A stretch of 11,682 bases of DNA from JAUZQZ01 sp964492105 (GTDB lineage: Bacteria > Pseudomonadota > Zetaproteobacteria > Mariprofundales > Mariprofundaceae): contig CAZBJB010000044.1 of the NCBI GenBank assembly GCA_964492105.1, forward strand, positions 1 to 11,682. The letters are read 5' to 3'. The notes beneath the pieces are model-generated. The model ran no database searches and had not been told where the DNA came from. It saw only the letters and a program-made list of their open reading frames with translations. Position 1 is the first letter of the stretch; each line of letters begins with the position of its first letter. Shown here one piece after another: positions 1 to 7,510 of this stretch. Position numbers and translations under genes: made by a program.

Positions 1-254
1 TTGAATGAGCTGCATGGTGGTTCCATGGATCGAAATTCAAGCTCGGAAATGGGCCAAAGCGGGGAAGTCGATCACCGCTCATGAGTTTTGCAAGAGGATC
101 TATGAGACGGATTTGAGCGTATCAGCCTCCAGCATGCGTATGCGATCCGTTCCCCTGTTGCCGGGATTGTCCGTGTCACGTAACTGCCACGCAGGTGTCA
201 AACTTGTGTCATCATTGCAAGTGTAGTATCAGGCTTCTTTCATCGGGAGCAGGT
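1..254. other. Left-edge region without a convincing gene
   Basis: No recognisable gene lies here. On the + strand, frame 1 is open from the window edge to a TGA at 82-84 and could be the tail of a gene that begins outside. On the - strand, a frame is open from an ATG at 82-80 to the left edge (beginning MSGDRLPRFGPF) and could be the start of a divergent gene, but no clear Shine-Dalgarno precedes it and neither translation is recognised. A + strand frame at 5-226 also looks like noise. The stretch presumably holds the promoter of the acyltransferase gene at 255, but I find no well-spaced -35/-10 pair. GTGTCA occurs three times between about 170 and 215, with no known meaning. Confidence 0.4.
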
Positions 255-1982
255 ATGCTGAACGTGGAACGGTTGATCGATCAAAAATTTCCGGGTTTCA
301 GGCAACGCTCCCCCCTGCTGACGCGTCCGCTGAGGGCTGCGTTGAAAATGCTGTTTCACGAACGTGAGCTTCGACGTTTTCAACAGCAATATCCATATCT
401 GAAGGGAATAGATTTCGTAGAACAACTCCTGGACTATTTTGATTTCGGTTACACCGTTCAATTGCGCGAAATCGAACGCATTCCGGCACATGGACGGGTG
501 ATCATTATTGCCAATCATCCTATCGGTACGCTTGATGCCGCTGTGTTACTGAAGATGGTCAGTCAGGTTCGAGCCGATGTCAAAGCGGTAACCAACCAGC
601 TTCTCTCCGGGATTGAACCCTTGCGGTCATTGCTGTTGCCGGTAGATAATCTGGATGGGAAAACCACCCGTGATCAGATCAAGGCCGTGTATCGCCATTT
701 GGATGTCGAGGGTGTGGTGATTATTTTTCCGGCCGGTGAAGTCTCGCGTCTGGGCCCGGCGGGTATCCGTGACGGTCGTTGGAACAGTGGCTTCCTTCGC
801 ATCGCGATGGCAACCCGCTCTCCTGTATTGCCGGTTTATGTCAACGGACGTAATTCAATGTTTTTTTATGCACTGTCCCTGTTCGCGAAGCCGCTTTCCA
901 CACTTTGGCTGGTGCGCGAAATGTATAAACAGGCGAAACGGTCGGTCGCCATCAGTATCGGGGAAATTATCCCTTTCGAGAGTTATCAGGGTGTACACCT
1001 GTCCGATCGCGCCAGGGTTAAGTTATTCCAGAAGCACCTGTATCGCATTGGTAATGGAAAAACGCCGATGTATGACACCTGCTCTCCGACTGCCCACCCC
1101 GAACCGCGCCGCCTGCTGCGGCAGGAAATTCATCGTTGTCAGTTGCTGGGGCAAACCCGGGATGACAAACAGATTTACCTGTTTCCATTTCATCCTGACA
1201 GTTGTTTAATGCGTGAAATCGGTCGGTTACGCGAAATATCCTTCCGCGCCGCCGGTGAAGGCACCGGAAAACGGCGCGATATTGACTGCCATGATCCACA
1301 TTGTTTTCAACTGGTATTATGGGATGAAGCGGAATTGGAGATTGCAGGCGCCTACCGTCTGCGCGTGACGGCCGAGATAAAAGCGCACAACAATGCGTTG
1401 TACTCCCAAACCCTGTTCAGTTTTTCCGAGGGAATGGATGAGATTCTGGCGCAGGGGTTGGAGTTGGGACGCAGTTTCGTGCAGCCGCGTTATTGGGGGC
1501 GACACAGCCTGGATTATCTGTGGTATGGCATTGGTGCTTTTTTACGTGATAACCCCCAATTTCGTTATCTGTTTGGCCCCGTATCCATCAGCGACAGTTA
1601 TCCGCCGGCTGCCAAGGACATGCTGGTCTATTTTTACAATCTTTATTTCGGCGATGAAGGCGGCATGGTGACGGCATGCATGCCATACCGTCTGGAAGCT
1701 GCGACACAGGCTGAACTTTCAAAACATTTTTCGGGAAAGAATTACAAGCAGGATTTCATGCATCTCAAGGGCAACCTCAAGCATCTTGGCTGTTCCGTGC
1801 CGACGTTGTACAAACAATATACGGAAATCAGTCAACCGGACGGGGTTCGTTTCCTCGATTTCAATATCGATCCGGATTTTGCAAATTGTGTGGATGGCCT
1901 GGTTGTTGTGGATCTAACACGATTAAAGGACAGAATGCGTCAACGCTACATTGAGCATAAAAAGCTGGTCGCGCTTACGTAA
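255..1982 (+). CDS. Two-domain acyltransferase: PlsC-like O-acyltransferase plus hemolysin/OlsB-type GNAT N-acyltransferase (OlsF-like)
   Basis: The 575-residue product has two acyltransferase halves. Residues about 75-245 resemble the PlsC/lysophospholipid acyltransferase family in its 'putative hemolysin' branch: NHPIGTLD at 87-94 is the catalytic block (His88, Asp94, spaced H-x5-D rather than the usual H-x4-D) and FPAGEVSR at 158-165 is the substrate-binding block. Residues about 305-575 resemble the GNAT/Acetyltransf_5 family that includes OlsB, with the AGAYRLR strand (364-370), LELGRSFVQPRYWG (402-415) and FGPVSISDSYP (440-450). This domain order matches OlsF, which makes ornithine lipid by N-acylating ornithine with the C-terminal half and O-acylating the lyso-lipid with the N-terminal half. 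Amino-acid-lipid synthesis at the inner membrane is therefore the best guess. Other members of this family are uncharacterised, so the substrate is not proven. I chose the ATG at 255 because GGGAG at 245-249 is well placed; an in-frame start at 195 would add 20 unlikely residues. The gene converges on the PHP-glycosyltransferase gene, with 19 bases between the stops. Confidence 0.85.
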   Translation: MLNVERLIDQKFPGFRQRSPLLTRPLRAALKMLFHERELRRFQQQYPYLKGIDFVEQLLDYFDFGYTVQLREIERIPAHGRVIIIANHPIGTLDAAVLLKMVSQVRADVKAVTNQLLSGIEPLRSLLLPVDNLDGKTTRDQIKAVYRHLDVEGVVIIFPAGEVSRLGPAGIRDGRWNSGFLRIAMATRSPVLPVYVNGRNSMFFYALSLFAKPLSTLWLVREMYKQAKRSVAISIGEIIPFESYQGVHLSDRARVKLFQKHLYRIGNGKTPMYDTCSPTAHPEPRRLLRQEIHRCQLLGQTRDDKQIYLFPFHPDSCLMREIGRLREISFRAAGEGTGKRRDIDCHDPHCFQLVLWDEAELEIAGAYRLRVTAEIKAHNNALYSQTLFSFSEGMDEILAQGLELGRSFVQPRYWGRHSLDYLWYGIGAFLRDNPQFRYLFGPVSISDSYPPAAKDMLVYFYNLYFGDEGGMVTACMPYRLEAATQAELSKHFSGKNYKQDFMHLKGNLKHLGCSVPTLYKQYTEISQPDGVRFLDFNIDPDFANCVDGLVVVDLTRLKDRMRQRYIEHKKLVALT

Positions 1983-2001
1983 CACAAGCTGACTATGGAT
2001 A

Positions 2002-4683
2002 TCAGTAGCTGCATGGCAATCCCATATCGAGCAAAAACTGACGCATGATGGGTTCTGCCTGATAAGCGTGGCTGCGTTGCATGGCGTGTTTTCGCATATC
2101 AGGACGGTTCGCTTCATGTTCGAAAAAATGGATGATCCGATCACTCATATCCTTGATATCTTCAACCAGATAGCCACTCTTCCCGTGTTCAATGATGTCT
2201 TTCGGCCCTTTGCAGTTATAGGCCACGACCGGCATGCCGTATGTCAATGCCTCCAGCACTACATTGCCGAAGGTATCAAAGCGAGACGGGAATACCAGGA
2301 TATCCAGGCCGGCATATAGCGTTTTCATGCGTGCTTCATCCACCCACCCGAGGAACAGCGCATCCGGCAAGGCATCCTTCAGTTTTGCTTCTGCGGAGCC
2401 GGAGCCGGCAATGACGATCCTTACATCCGGGATGGATGGGCGGATACGGGCCAGAATCTCGGGGAAATCGAATAGCCCCTTCTCCCTGCTCAGGCGACCG
2501 GCATAGAACAATACCGGCGTACCATCCGTGGCATCGCCAAACATGTCGTTCTTACTGATCGGCTGAATTTCGGTATCACGCGGTTGCGTATAGTGGGCGG
2601 TCAAAAATACCTTATCCTTATCCAGTTGCATCTGGTGGCAGGTCAACCAGGTTCGATGTTCATTATTGAGCACGAACACACCGGCGTATTGGCGATAAAA
2701 GAAACGCAGCAGTCGGCGGATACGGCTCCGTTCATGCTGTGTTAGGTCGGTATTGTTCTTGATGAAGTCAATCCAGTCGGTGTGCATAAAAAAATATGCG
2801 GGTACATTAAACATGTGTTTAATGAACAGCGACAGCAGCGCCATTGGCCCTTCGGTGGAGCAGACGACACGATCATAGCCCCCCTCATAAAAAATGCGGG
2901 CGACTTGCATAAAGTCCGGGATACGAAATTCCTGTTCGCCAAAATCCGTCATTGAAAAACGGGTCAGGGGACACACCACATGCAAGTGCGGCTCCTCTTC
3001 GGCATCGGTATGGCAGATCAGGAAATCAACGGGTAGATCAGCGCGCTGGATTTCTTTTAATGTACCGCTTAATGACCTGGACACACCGTTTTTATCATGC
3101 AGCGTATCCGTCAGGTAGAGGGCACGGCGAGGATGCCGGTTGCTATCAATATAATCGGCGAAGTGATTGAGAAAACGTCGATTTTGATACAATAAACGCG
3201 CACTGGCCAGACTGGTGCCAAGCAACACAATACTGACCAGCACGGGAAAGGACAGGCTCTCCAGCAGTTTGCTAATATTCACATTGCTCAGGCCGGGGTG
3301 CGTACCGGGGTTGCCAAAGGCCAGTGCCGTCAACTGACTGGGAATCTCAAATTTACGGGCTATTTCCTCGGTGGAAAAGCGATCCAGCTTATGATTTTCA
3401 TCGACCAGCGATGAGTTTTTCAAGCGCGCGATGATCAATCGATTCAGTTCAGTAAACAGTTTTGGCATGACGTGATTGACCGTATTGATAAAGGCTTCGG
3501 GTGTGCGTCGTTTACTGTCGGCAATTTCTTCAAGATATCGGATGCAAAAACGGTAGTCCTTCCCGGTTTTCCATTTCATCAGTGTACTAACCCTTTTGCC
3601 CTGTAAGGCATCGTGAACGGCATCAAAGAATTTCTGCGTGTTTTTATGCTTTTTCATTTCCAGCAACAGATTACTGATCGCCAGGCAGGCCAGTTTGTCG
3701 GAGGTCTCTCCGCGATGGAATATAATTCTCAGCAATCCGGGATCCTGAATATGGGTAGCCACCTGTGAAAAATAATCCAGCAAGGCAATGTTCAGTTTCT
3801 GGCTTTCAAGTACGTGCCCAAACGGCACGATGCGGCCGGCTCGAATGGCTTCAAGCGCAAGAACCGAGCCACGGGTTGATTGGAGTCGTTGTTTCAAGTG
3901 CGGCACGTGCAGATATGAGCCGCACTGGCCGGCAAAAATACCCATGTGATCATCCGAACCACCCGTCAGCACCTTGGCTTTGTCGGGATTCACACCGAAG
4001 TCAGCAGGATTCAGGTCATGTTTTATTGCATAACCACGAATTTTTTCCGGCGTCAGACCCTGCACCCAGTTCAGGGTCAATACGCTTTGCCACTGATCAC
4101 GCTGGCCGTTCAATACCTCAAAACGTTCAAACAGTACGGCCAGTTTCTCGAACAGATCCATGTCGATATGCGTTCTTCGCGCATAAAAATACATCGGGTG
4201 CGGAAGGATGACCGGGAGATCATGCGTTGCGGTGTAGCGCAGGAACGCATAGATATCAGCGCGTTTCCTGTTCAGAATACATTCCTGTTCAGGGGAGAAC
4301 CCATAGGTCAATACATGGACAAATAAATCATATTCCGGAAAATGACAGGTGAATTCCGCACCCACCAGTACATCATGGCCTTTGTCCATCAGATCCCGGC
4401 ATGATCTGGCATTATTATGATTGGTAACCGTAATGACATCGCAATCGTTGTGTTGAAGGCACTGCACCAGTTTCTTTGTTTTAAGCCATGTTTCCGGTAG
4501 TCCGAGAATGCGCCCCCATAACTCATCGGGCACATTGCTGTTGAAGTCGTGACAGTGGAGATCCACTTTCAGGCAGTTATCCGGATTCACGCTGATTCGG
4601 CTCTGTTCCAGATAACCGCTGAGTTCCCGTTCCAACGATTGTCTGAACGCACTGATGCCTCTGCCGCCGGAACGATCAATCAT
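2002..4683 (-). CDS. PHP domain - membrane segment - GT4 glycosyltransferase fusion
   Basis: The 893-residue product joins two enzyme-like modules. The N-terminal part (about 38-260) has the metal-binding signature of PHP phosphoesterases: DLHCHD at 41-46, TNHNN at 87-91, GAE at 108-110, PHP at 161-163 and SDDH at 243-246. A charged helical linker (about 295-470) leads to a strongly hydrophobic stretch at about 474-498, probably one membrane-spanning or membrane-dipping helix. The C-terminal part (about 520-893) is a GT-B, GT4-type glycosyltransferase: FYAGRLSREKG at 726-736, the IVIAGSG strand at 757-763, and RFDTFGNVVLEAL at 801-813. The last contains a D-x7-E version of the family's E-x7-E donor-site motif. 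The likely role is sugar transfer from an NDP-sugar to a lipid or envelope acceptor at the cytoplasmic face. The PHP half may be a hydrolase of unknown substrate or a degenerate regulatory domain. The start is supported by GAGGGGAA about 10 bases upstream on the - strand. No partner gene lies in the same direction, but the convergent neighbour is a lipid acyltransferase, which may hint at a shared membrane-lipid theme. Confidence 0.85.
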   Translation of the reverse strand: MIDRSGGRGISAFRQSLERELSGYLEQSRISVNPDNCLKVDLHCHDFNSNVPDELWGRILGLPETWLKTKKLVQCLQHNDCDVITVTNHNNARSCRDLMDKGHDVLVGAEFTCHFPEYDLFVHVLTYGFSPEQECILNRKRADIYAFLRYTATHDLPVILPHPMYFYARRTHIDMDLFEKLAVLFERFEVLNGQRDQWQSVLTLNWVQGLTPEKIRGYAIKHDLNPADFGVNPDKAKVLTGGSDDHMGIFAGQCGSYLHVPHLKQRLQSTRGSVLALEAIRAGRIVPFGHVLESQKLNIALLDYFSQVATHIQDPGLLRIIFHRGETSDKLACLAISNLLLEMKKHKNTQKFFDAVHDALQGKRVSTLMKWKTGKDYRFCIRYLEEIADSKRRTPEAFINTVNHVMPKLFTELNRLIIARLKNSSLVDENHKLDRFSTEEIARKFEIPSQLTALAFGNPGTHPGLSNVNISKLLESLSFPVLVSIVLLGTSLASARLLYQNRRFLNHFADYIDSNRHPRRALYLTDTLHDKNGVSRSLSGTLKEIQRADLPVDFLICHTDAEEEPHLHVVCPLTRFSMTDFGEQEFRIPDFMQVARIFYEGGYDRVVCSTEGPMALLSLFIKHMFNVPAYFFMHTDWIDFIKNNTDLTQHERSRIRRLLRFFYRQYAGVFVLNNEHRTWLTCHQMQLDKDKVFLTAHYTQPRDTEIQPISKNDMFGDATDGTPVLFYAGRLSREKGLFDFPEILARIRPSIPDVRIVIAGSGSAEAKLKDALPDALFLGWVDEARMKTLYAGLDILVFPSRFDTFGNVVLEALTYGMPVVAYNCKGPKDIIEHGKSGYLVEDIKDMSDRIIHFFEHEANRPDMRKHAMQRSHAYQAEPIMRQFLLDMGLPCSY

Positions 4684-4782
4684 GGCATTCTGTTCCCCTC
4701 ATCGTGCGTAATATCCTGCCGAAACGTAACATAGAATTGTGACATCCATATTGCATCAGCGGCAAGGGGCTCCGGAGTGGCC

Positions 4783-4811
4783 TGAACACGATGAGAGTCT
4801 ACGGGTAAAAC
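4783..4811 (+). promoter_or_regulatory. Weak candidate promoter for the leader-leuS transcript
   Basis: TGAACA (4783-4788) and TAAAAC (4806-4811) each match four of six sigma-70 consensus bases, with ideal 17-base spacing. Transcription would start near 4818, about 24 bases before the leader ORF. The -10 box overlaps a small palindrome, CGGGT-AAA-ACCCG (4802-4814). TAGAAT at 4732-4737 is a better -10 box but has no matching -35. This is a guess; the real promoter must lie somewhere between 4684 and 4841. Confidence 0.2.
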
Positions 4812-4841
4812 CCGGTCTTGATGACATAGAGAGACACAGTG

Positions 4842-4910
4842 ATGAGGATCCACCGTTATTTACTCCTTTTCATTCATCCCTGTTACCAGCATGATCCGCA
4901 TCCTCATTGA
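4842..4910 (+). CDS. Putative leucine-rich leader peptide upstream of leuS
   Basis: A short ORF of 22 codons starts at ATG 4842 and ends at TGA 4908-4910. The peptide begins MRIHRYLLLFIHPC and ends in a His/Pro-rich tail. Residues 7-9 are three consecutive leucines, encoded TTA CTC CTT (4860-4868), whereas leuS downstream mostly uses CTG and TTG. A weak Shine-Dalgarno, AGAGAG (4828-4833), sits 8 bases before the ATG. The stop overlaps TTG 4907-4909, the most upstream possible start of the leuS frame, as TTGA. Runs of codons for the regulated amino acid are the hallmark of attenuator leaders such as leuL and pheM; pheM precedes the Phe-tRNA synthetase genes in E. coli. By analogy, slow decoding of Leu codons when charged tRNA-Leu is scarce could raise leuS expression. 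A 22-codon ORF alone could arise by chance, so its position and the Leu run are the main support. Confidence 0.45.
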   Translation: MRIHRYLLLFIHPCYQHDPHPH

Positions 4911-4918
4911 TTGAGGAT
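4842..4918 (+). promoter_or_regulatory. Mutually exclusive stems in the leuS leader
   Basis: ATCCTCA (4900-4906) can pair with TGAGGAT (4912-4918) to give a 7-bp hairpin with loop TTGAT. The same strand, extended to ATCCTCAT (4900-4907), can instead pair with ATGAGGAT (4842-4849) at the start of the leader ORF, giving 8 bp. Only one of these can form at a time. The first partner lies within reach of a ribosome on the leader; the second lies beyond its stop codon. Neither stem is followed by a U-run, so this is not a classical intrinsic terminator. If it is regulatory, it more likely acts on translation or mRNA stability. Confidence 0.35.
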
Positions 4919-4960
4919 CCGGTTGCAGTTGATGTGGTCATGGATGGACGGTACCGGGCC

Positions 4961-4966
4961 AGGGAG
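4961..4966 (+). promoter_or_regulatory. leuS Shine-Dalgarno (decides the GTG start)
   Basis: AGGGAG ends 9 bases before GTG 4976 and is the only good ribosome-binding site near the start of the leuS frame. It is complementary to CTCCTT (4863-4868), the second and third Leu codons of the leader ORF: six pairs, one of them G-U. Pairing would block initiation at leuS, and a ribosome stalled on the Leu codons would relieve it. A CTCCTT tract is anti-Shine-Dalgarno by nature, so the match alone is not proof. Confidence 0.6.
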
Positions 4967-4975
4967 CGGCAATAC

Positions 4976-7510
4976 GTGTCAGATCGTTATTCAGCAAGGG
5001 AAATTGAAGCCAAATGGCAACGAATATGGGATGAGTCGGGTGTGGATGCCGCATCCGATGCGCCCGCCGATATGCGGAAGCGATACTACTGTCTGGTCAT
5101 GTTCCCATATCCATCCGGTCATCTGCACATGGGGCATGTGCGCAATTACTGTCTGGGCGATGCAGTGGCCCGCTACAAACGGATGAACGGATTCAATGTA
5201 TTGCATCCGATCGGTTGGGATGCGTTCGGTTTGCCGGCGGAAAACGCAGCCATCATGCACGGCCGACCGCCCGCCGAGTGGACCTATGCCAATATTGACC
5301 AGATGCGGAGACAACTGAAACAACTGGGTCTGTCCTATGACTGGAGCCGGGAAATTGCGACCTGCCGGTCGGAATATTACCGCTGGGAGCAGTGGATGTT
5401 CATCCGGTTAATGGAAAAGGGGCTGGCGTATCAGTCTGATGCCGAGGTGAATTGGTGTGATCCTTGCCATACGGTGCTGGCCAATGAGCAGGTTTTGGAC
5501 GGCGTCTGTTGGCGTTGTGATACGCCGGTCATTCGCAAGAATCTGAGGCAGTGGTTTATTCGCATCACGGACTATGCTGAAGAACTGTTATCGGATCTGG
5601 AGACGTTATCCGGATGGCCGGAGAAAGTGGTTGATATGCAGCGCAACTGGATCGGTAAATCAATCGGCACCGAAGTATCCTTTGGTATTGAGGGCAGTGA
5701 TGAAACACTGGATATCTTTACCACGCGCCCGGACACGCTGATGGGCGTAACCTGTATGGCGGTGGCGGCAGGGCATTCACTGGCGCGAAGAGCCGCAGAG
5801 TCCGATACCGAACTGGCGGCTTTTCTGGAGGAATGCAGCAGGATTTCCACGCGTGAGGCCGATGTCGAAACCATGGAAAAGAAAGGTATGCCGACCGGTT
5901 TTAATGCTGTCCACCCGATTAGCGGAGAGGCTGTACCGATATGGGTCGCCAACTTTGTGCTGATGGGCTATGGCACAGGCGCGGTGATGAGCGTACCGGC
6001 GCATGATCAGCGTGATTTTGAATTTGCCGGAAAATATGGATTACCAATCAGGCAGGTTTTAGAGCCTGATGTTCATGTGGCCATCCGAAAGGGAATGCGG
6101 GAAAACCCGAATACCGGGGTGCTCCAGTCTTTGCCGGAATTCTTCCCGGATGCATGGCACCCCTGGTATGCGGAGAGTGAGAATATGGTTTGTATTCATT
6201 CCTCTCCGTTTGACGGCCTGACCTCCGAGGTCGCGAAAACGGCGATCACCGTATGGCTGTCGGAGCATGGCAAGGGCCGTGAACGTGTACAATATCGTCT
6301 GCGCGACTGGCTGGTATCACGTCAGCGCTACTGGGGAACGCCGATTCCCGTCATTCACTGTGATGACTGTGGCGCCGTCGCCGTACCGGAGGATCAGTTG
6401 CCGGTGGAGATGCCGACCAATGTACAGCTGACCGGCGGCGCTTCACCACTGGCCGGATGTGAGGCATTCAAACATACCGACTGTCCCAGGTGTGGCAAGC
6501 CGGCGGAACGTGAACAGGATACCTTCGACACCTTCATGGAATCATCGTGGTATATGAATCGTTATACCAGCCCGCGTAACACGCAGGCGATGGTGGATGC
6601 CTCCGCCATCGAACGCTGGGTGCCGGTTGATCAGTATATCGGCGGTGTCGAGCATGCCGTGCTGCATCTGCTCTATGCCCGTTTTTATCACAAGCTGATG
6701 CGTGATGCCGGTCTGTTCACCCCGGAGCAGGGGGGCGATGAACCGTTCAGGAACCTGCTGACGCAGGGCATGGTGCTCAAAGATGGCAGCAAGATGTCCA
6801 AGTCCAGGGGTAACACGGTTGATCCCCATACCATTATCGAACGCTTTGGCGCGGATACGGCGCGCCTGTTTACCCTGTTTGCCGCACCACCCGGGAAGGA
6901 CCTGGAATGGAATGATACCGGTGTGGAAGGCGCCCACCGATTCCTGAATCGTGTCTGGCGGTTGCTGCAAAGGCTTGATACGAGGGGTGACGGGGACGAC
7001 GACGAGACCACCATCCGGGCGATGCGTCTGATGATCCATTCGACCATAAAAAAAGTGACCCGTGCATTTGATCACGGCTTTGCCTTCAATGTAGCGATTG
7101 CCGCCCTGATGGAGCTCACCAACAGCTTGCAGGCGTATGAACCTGGGGGTCAGGCGGAGCATGCCGCATTCCGCGAGGGTGTGCAGTCACTGGTGATCAT
7201 GCTGGCGCCATTCGTACCCCATTTTTCCTGTGAGGCGGGGGAGCGTCTGGGAATGAAGCGTATGGCTGTCGTGGCCCGATGGCCACACGTGGATGAAATG
7301 GCCCTGGTCCGGAATGAGGTTACGCTGGTGGTGCAGGTTCAGGGCAGAAAGCGTGGCAAAATCATTGTTGCCGGAGATGCCGGACAGAATGAGGTATTGG
7401 CGGTGGCGCAGTCGGATGCCAGTATCGCCAAATGGATGGAAGGCATGCGGATCGTGAAGGTTATTCTGGTTCCCGGAAGATTGGTCAATATCGTGGTTCG
7501 GCCGCAATGA
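4976..7510 (+). CDS. leuS: Leucyl-tRNA synthetase
   Basis: Class Ia synthetase that activates leucine and charges tRNA-Leu in the cytoplasm; 844 residues from GTG 4976, close to E. coli LeuS (860). Seen in order: the HIGH-type motif HMGH at 51-54 within FPYPSGHLHMGH; a zinc-binding C-x2-C pair (NWCDPC and VCWRCD); the CP1 editing domain with TTRPDT at 249-254 (the threonine-rich peptide that hydrolyses mischarged tRNA) and AHDQRDFEFA; a second Cys cluster (CDDCG and CPRCG); KMSKS at 606-610; then the anticodon-binding and C-terminal RNA-binding domains. GTG 4976 is chosen because SDRYSAREIEAKWQ is where homologues normally begin and because AGGGAG precedes it. Upstream in-frame TTG 4907 and ATG 4940 would add 23 and 12 residues with poorer ribosome sites. 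The stop overlaps the lptE start as ATGA, so the two are probably translationally coupled. A Leu-codon leader ORF lies just upstream and may control expression. Confidence 0.96.
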   Translation: MSDRYSAREIEAKWQRIWDESGVDAASDAPADMRKRYYCLVMFPYPSGHLHMGHVRNYCLGDAVARYKRMNGFNVLHPIGWDAFGLPAENAAIMHGRPPAEWTYANIDQMRRQLKQLGLSYDWSREIATCRSEYYRWEQWMFIRLMEKGLAYQSDAEVNWCDPCHTVLANEQVLDGVCWRCDTPVIRKNLRQWFIRITDYAEELLSDLETLSGWPEKVVDMQRNWIGKSIGTEVSFGIEGSDETLDIFTTRPDTLMGVTCMAVAAGHSLARRAAESDTELAAFLEECSRISTREADVETMEKKGMPTGFNAVHPISGEAVPIWVANFVLMGYGTGAVMSVPAHDQRDFEFAGKYGLPIRQVLEPDVHVAIRKGMRENPNTGVLQSLPEFFPDAWHPWYAESENMVCIHSSPFDGLTSEVAKTAITVWLSEHGKGRERVQYRLRDWLVSRQRYWGTPIPVIHCDDCGAVAVPEDQLPVEMPTNVQLTGGASPLAGCEAFKHTDCPRCGKPAEREQDTFDTFMESSWYMNRYTSPRNTQAMVDASAIERWVPVDQYIGGVEHAVLHLLYARFYHKLMRDAGLFTPEQGGDEPFRNLLTQGMVLKDGSKMSKSRGNTVDPHTIIERFGADTARLFTLFAAPPGKDLEWNDTGVEGAHRFLNRVWRLLQRLDTRGDGDDDETTIRAMRLMIHSTIKKVTRAFDHGFAFNVAIAALMELTNSLQAYEPGGQAEHAAFREGVQSLVIMLAPFVPHFSCEAGERLGMKRMAVVARWPHVDEMALVRNEVTLVVQVQGRKRGKIIVAGDAGQNEVLAVAQSDASIAKWMEGMRIVKVILVPGRLVNIVVRPQ

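Noticed and set aside
5..226. A 73-residue reading frame on the + strand at the left edge
   Set aside because: No recognisable family, no good Shine-Dalgarno, and composition typical of chance translation; not called as a gene.
736..1209. A 157-residue frame on the + strand inside the acyltransferase gene
   Set aside because: Out of frame with the conserved acyltransferase and Arg/Cys/Ser-rich in the way shadow frames usually are.
3765..4326. Two + strand reading frames (148 and 126 residues) inside the PHP-GT4 gene
   Set aside because: They are antisense to the conserved PHP motifs of the leftward gene and show no family features.
4900..4918. Intrinsic terminator before leuS
   Set aside because: The 7-bp stem is followed by CCGGTTG, with no run of T; kept only as a candidate regulatory stem.
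6542..7162. A 206-residue reading frame on the - strand inside leuS
   Set aside because: Lies wholly opposite the conserved leuS coding sequence and reads as low-similarity, antisense-type sequence; a shadow frame.
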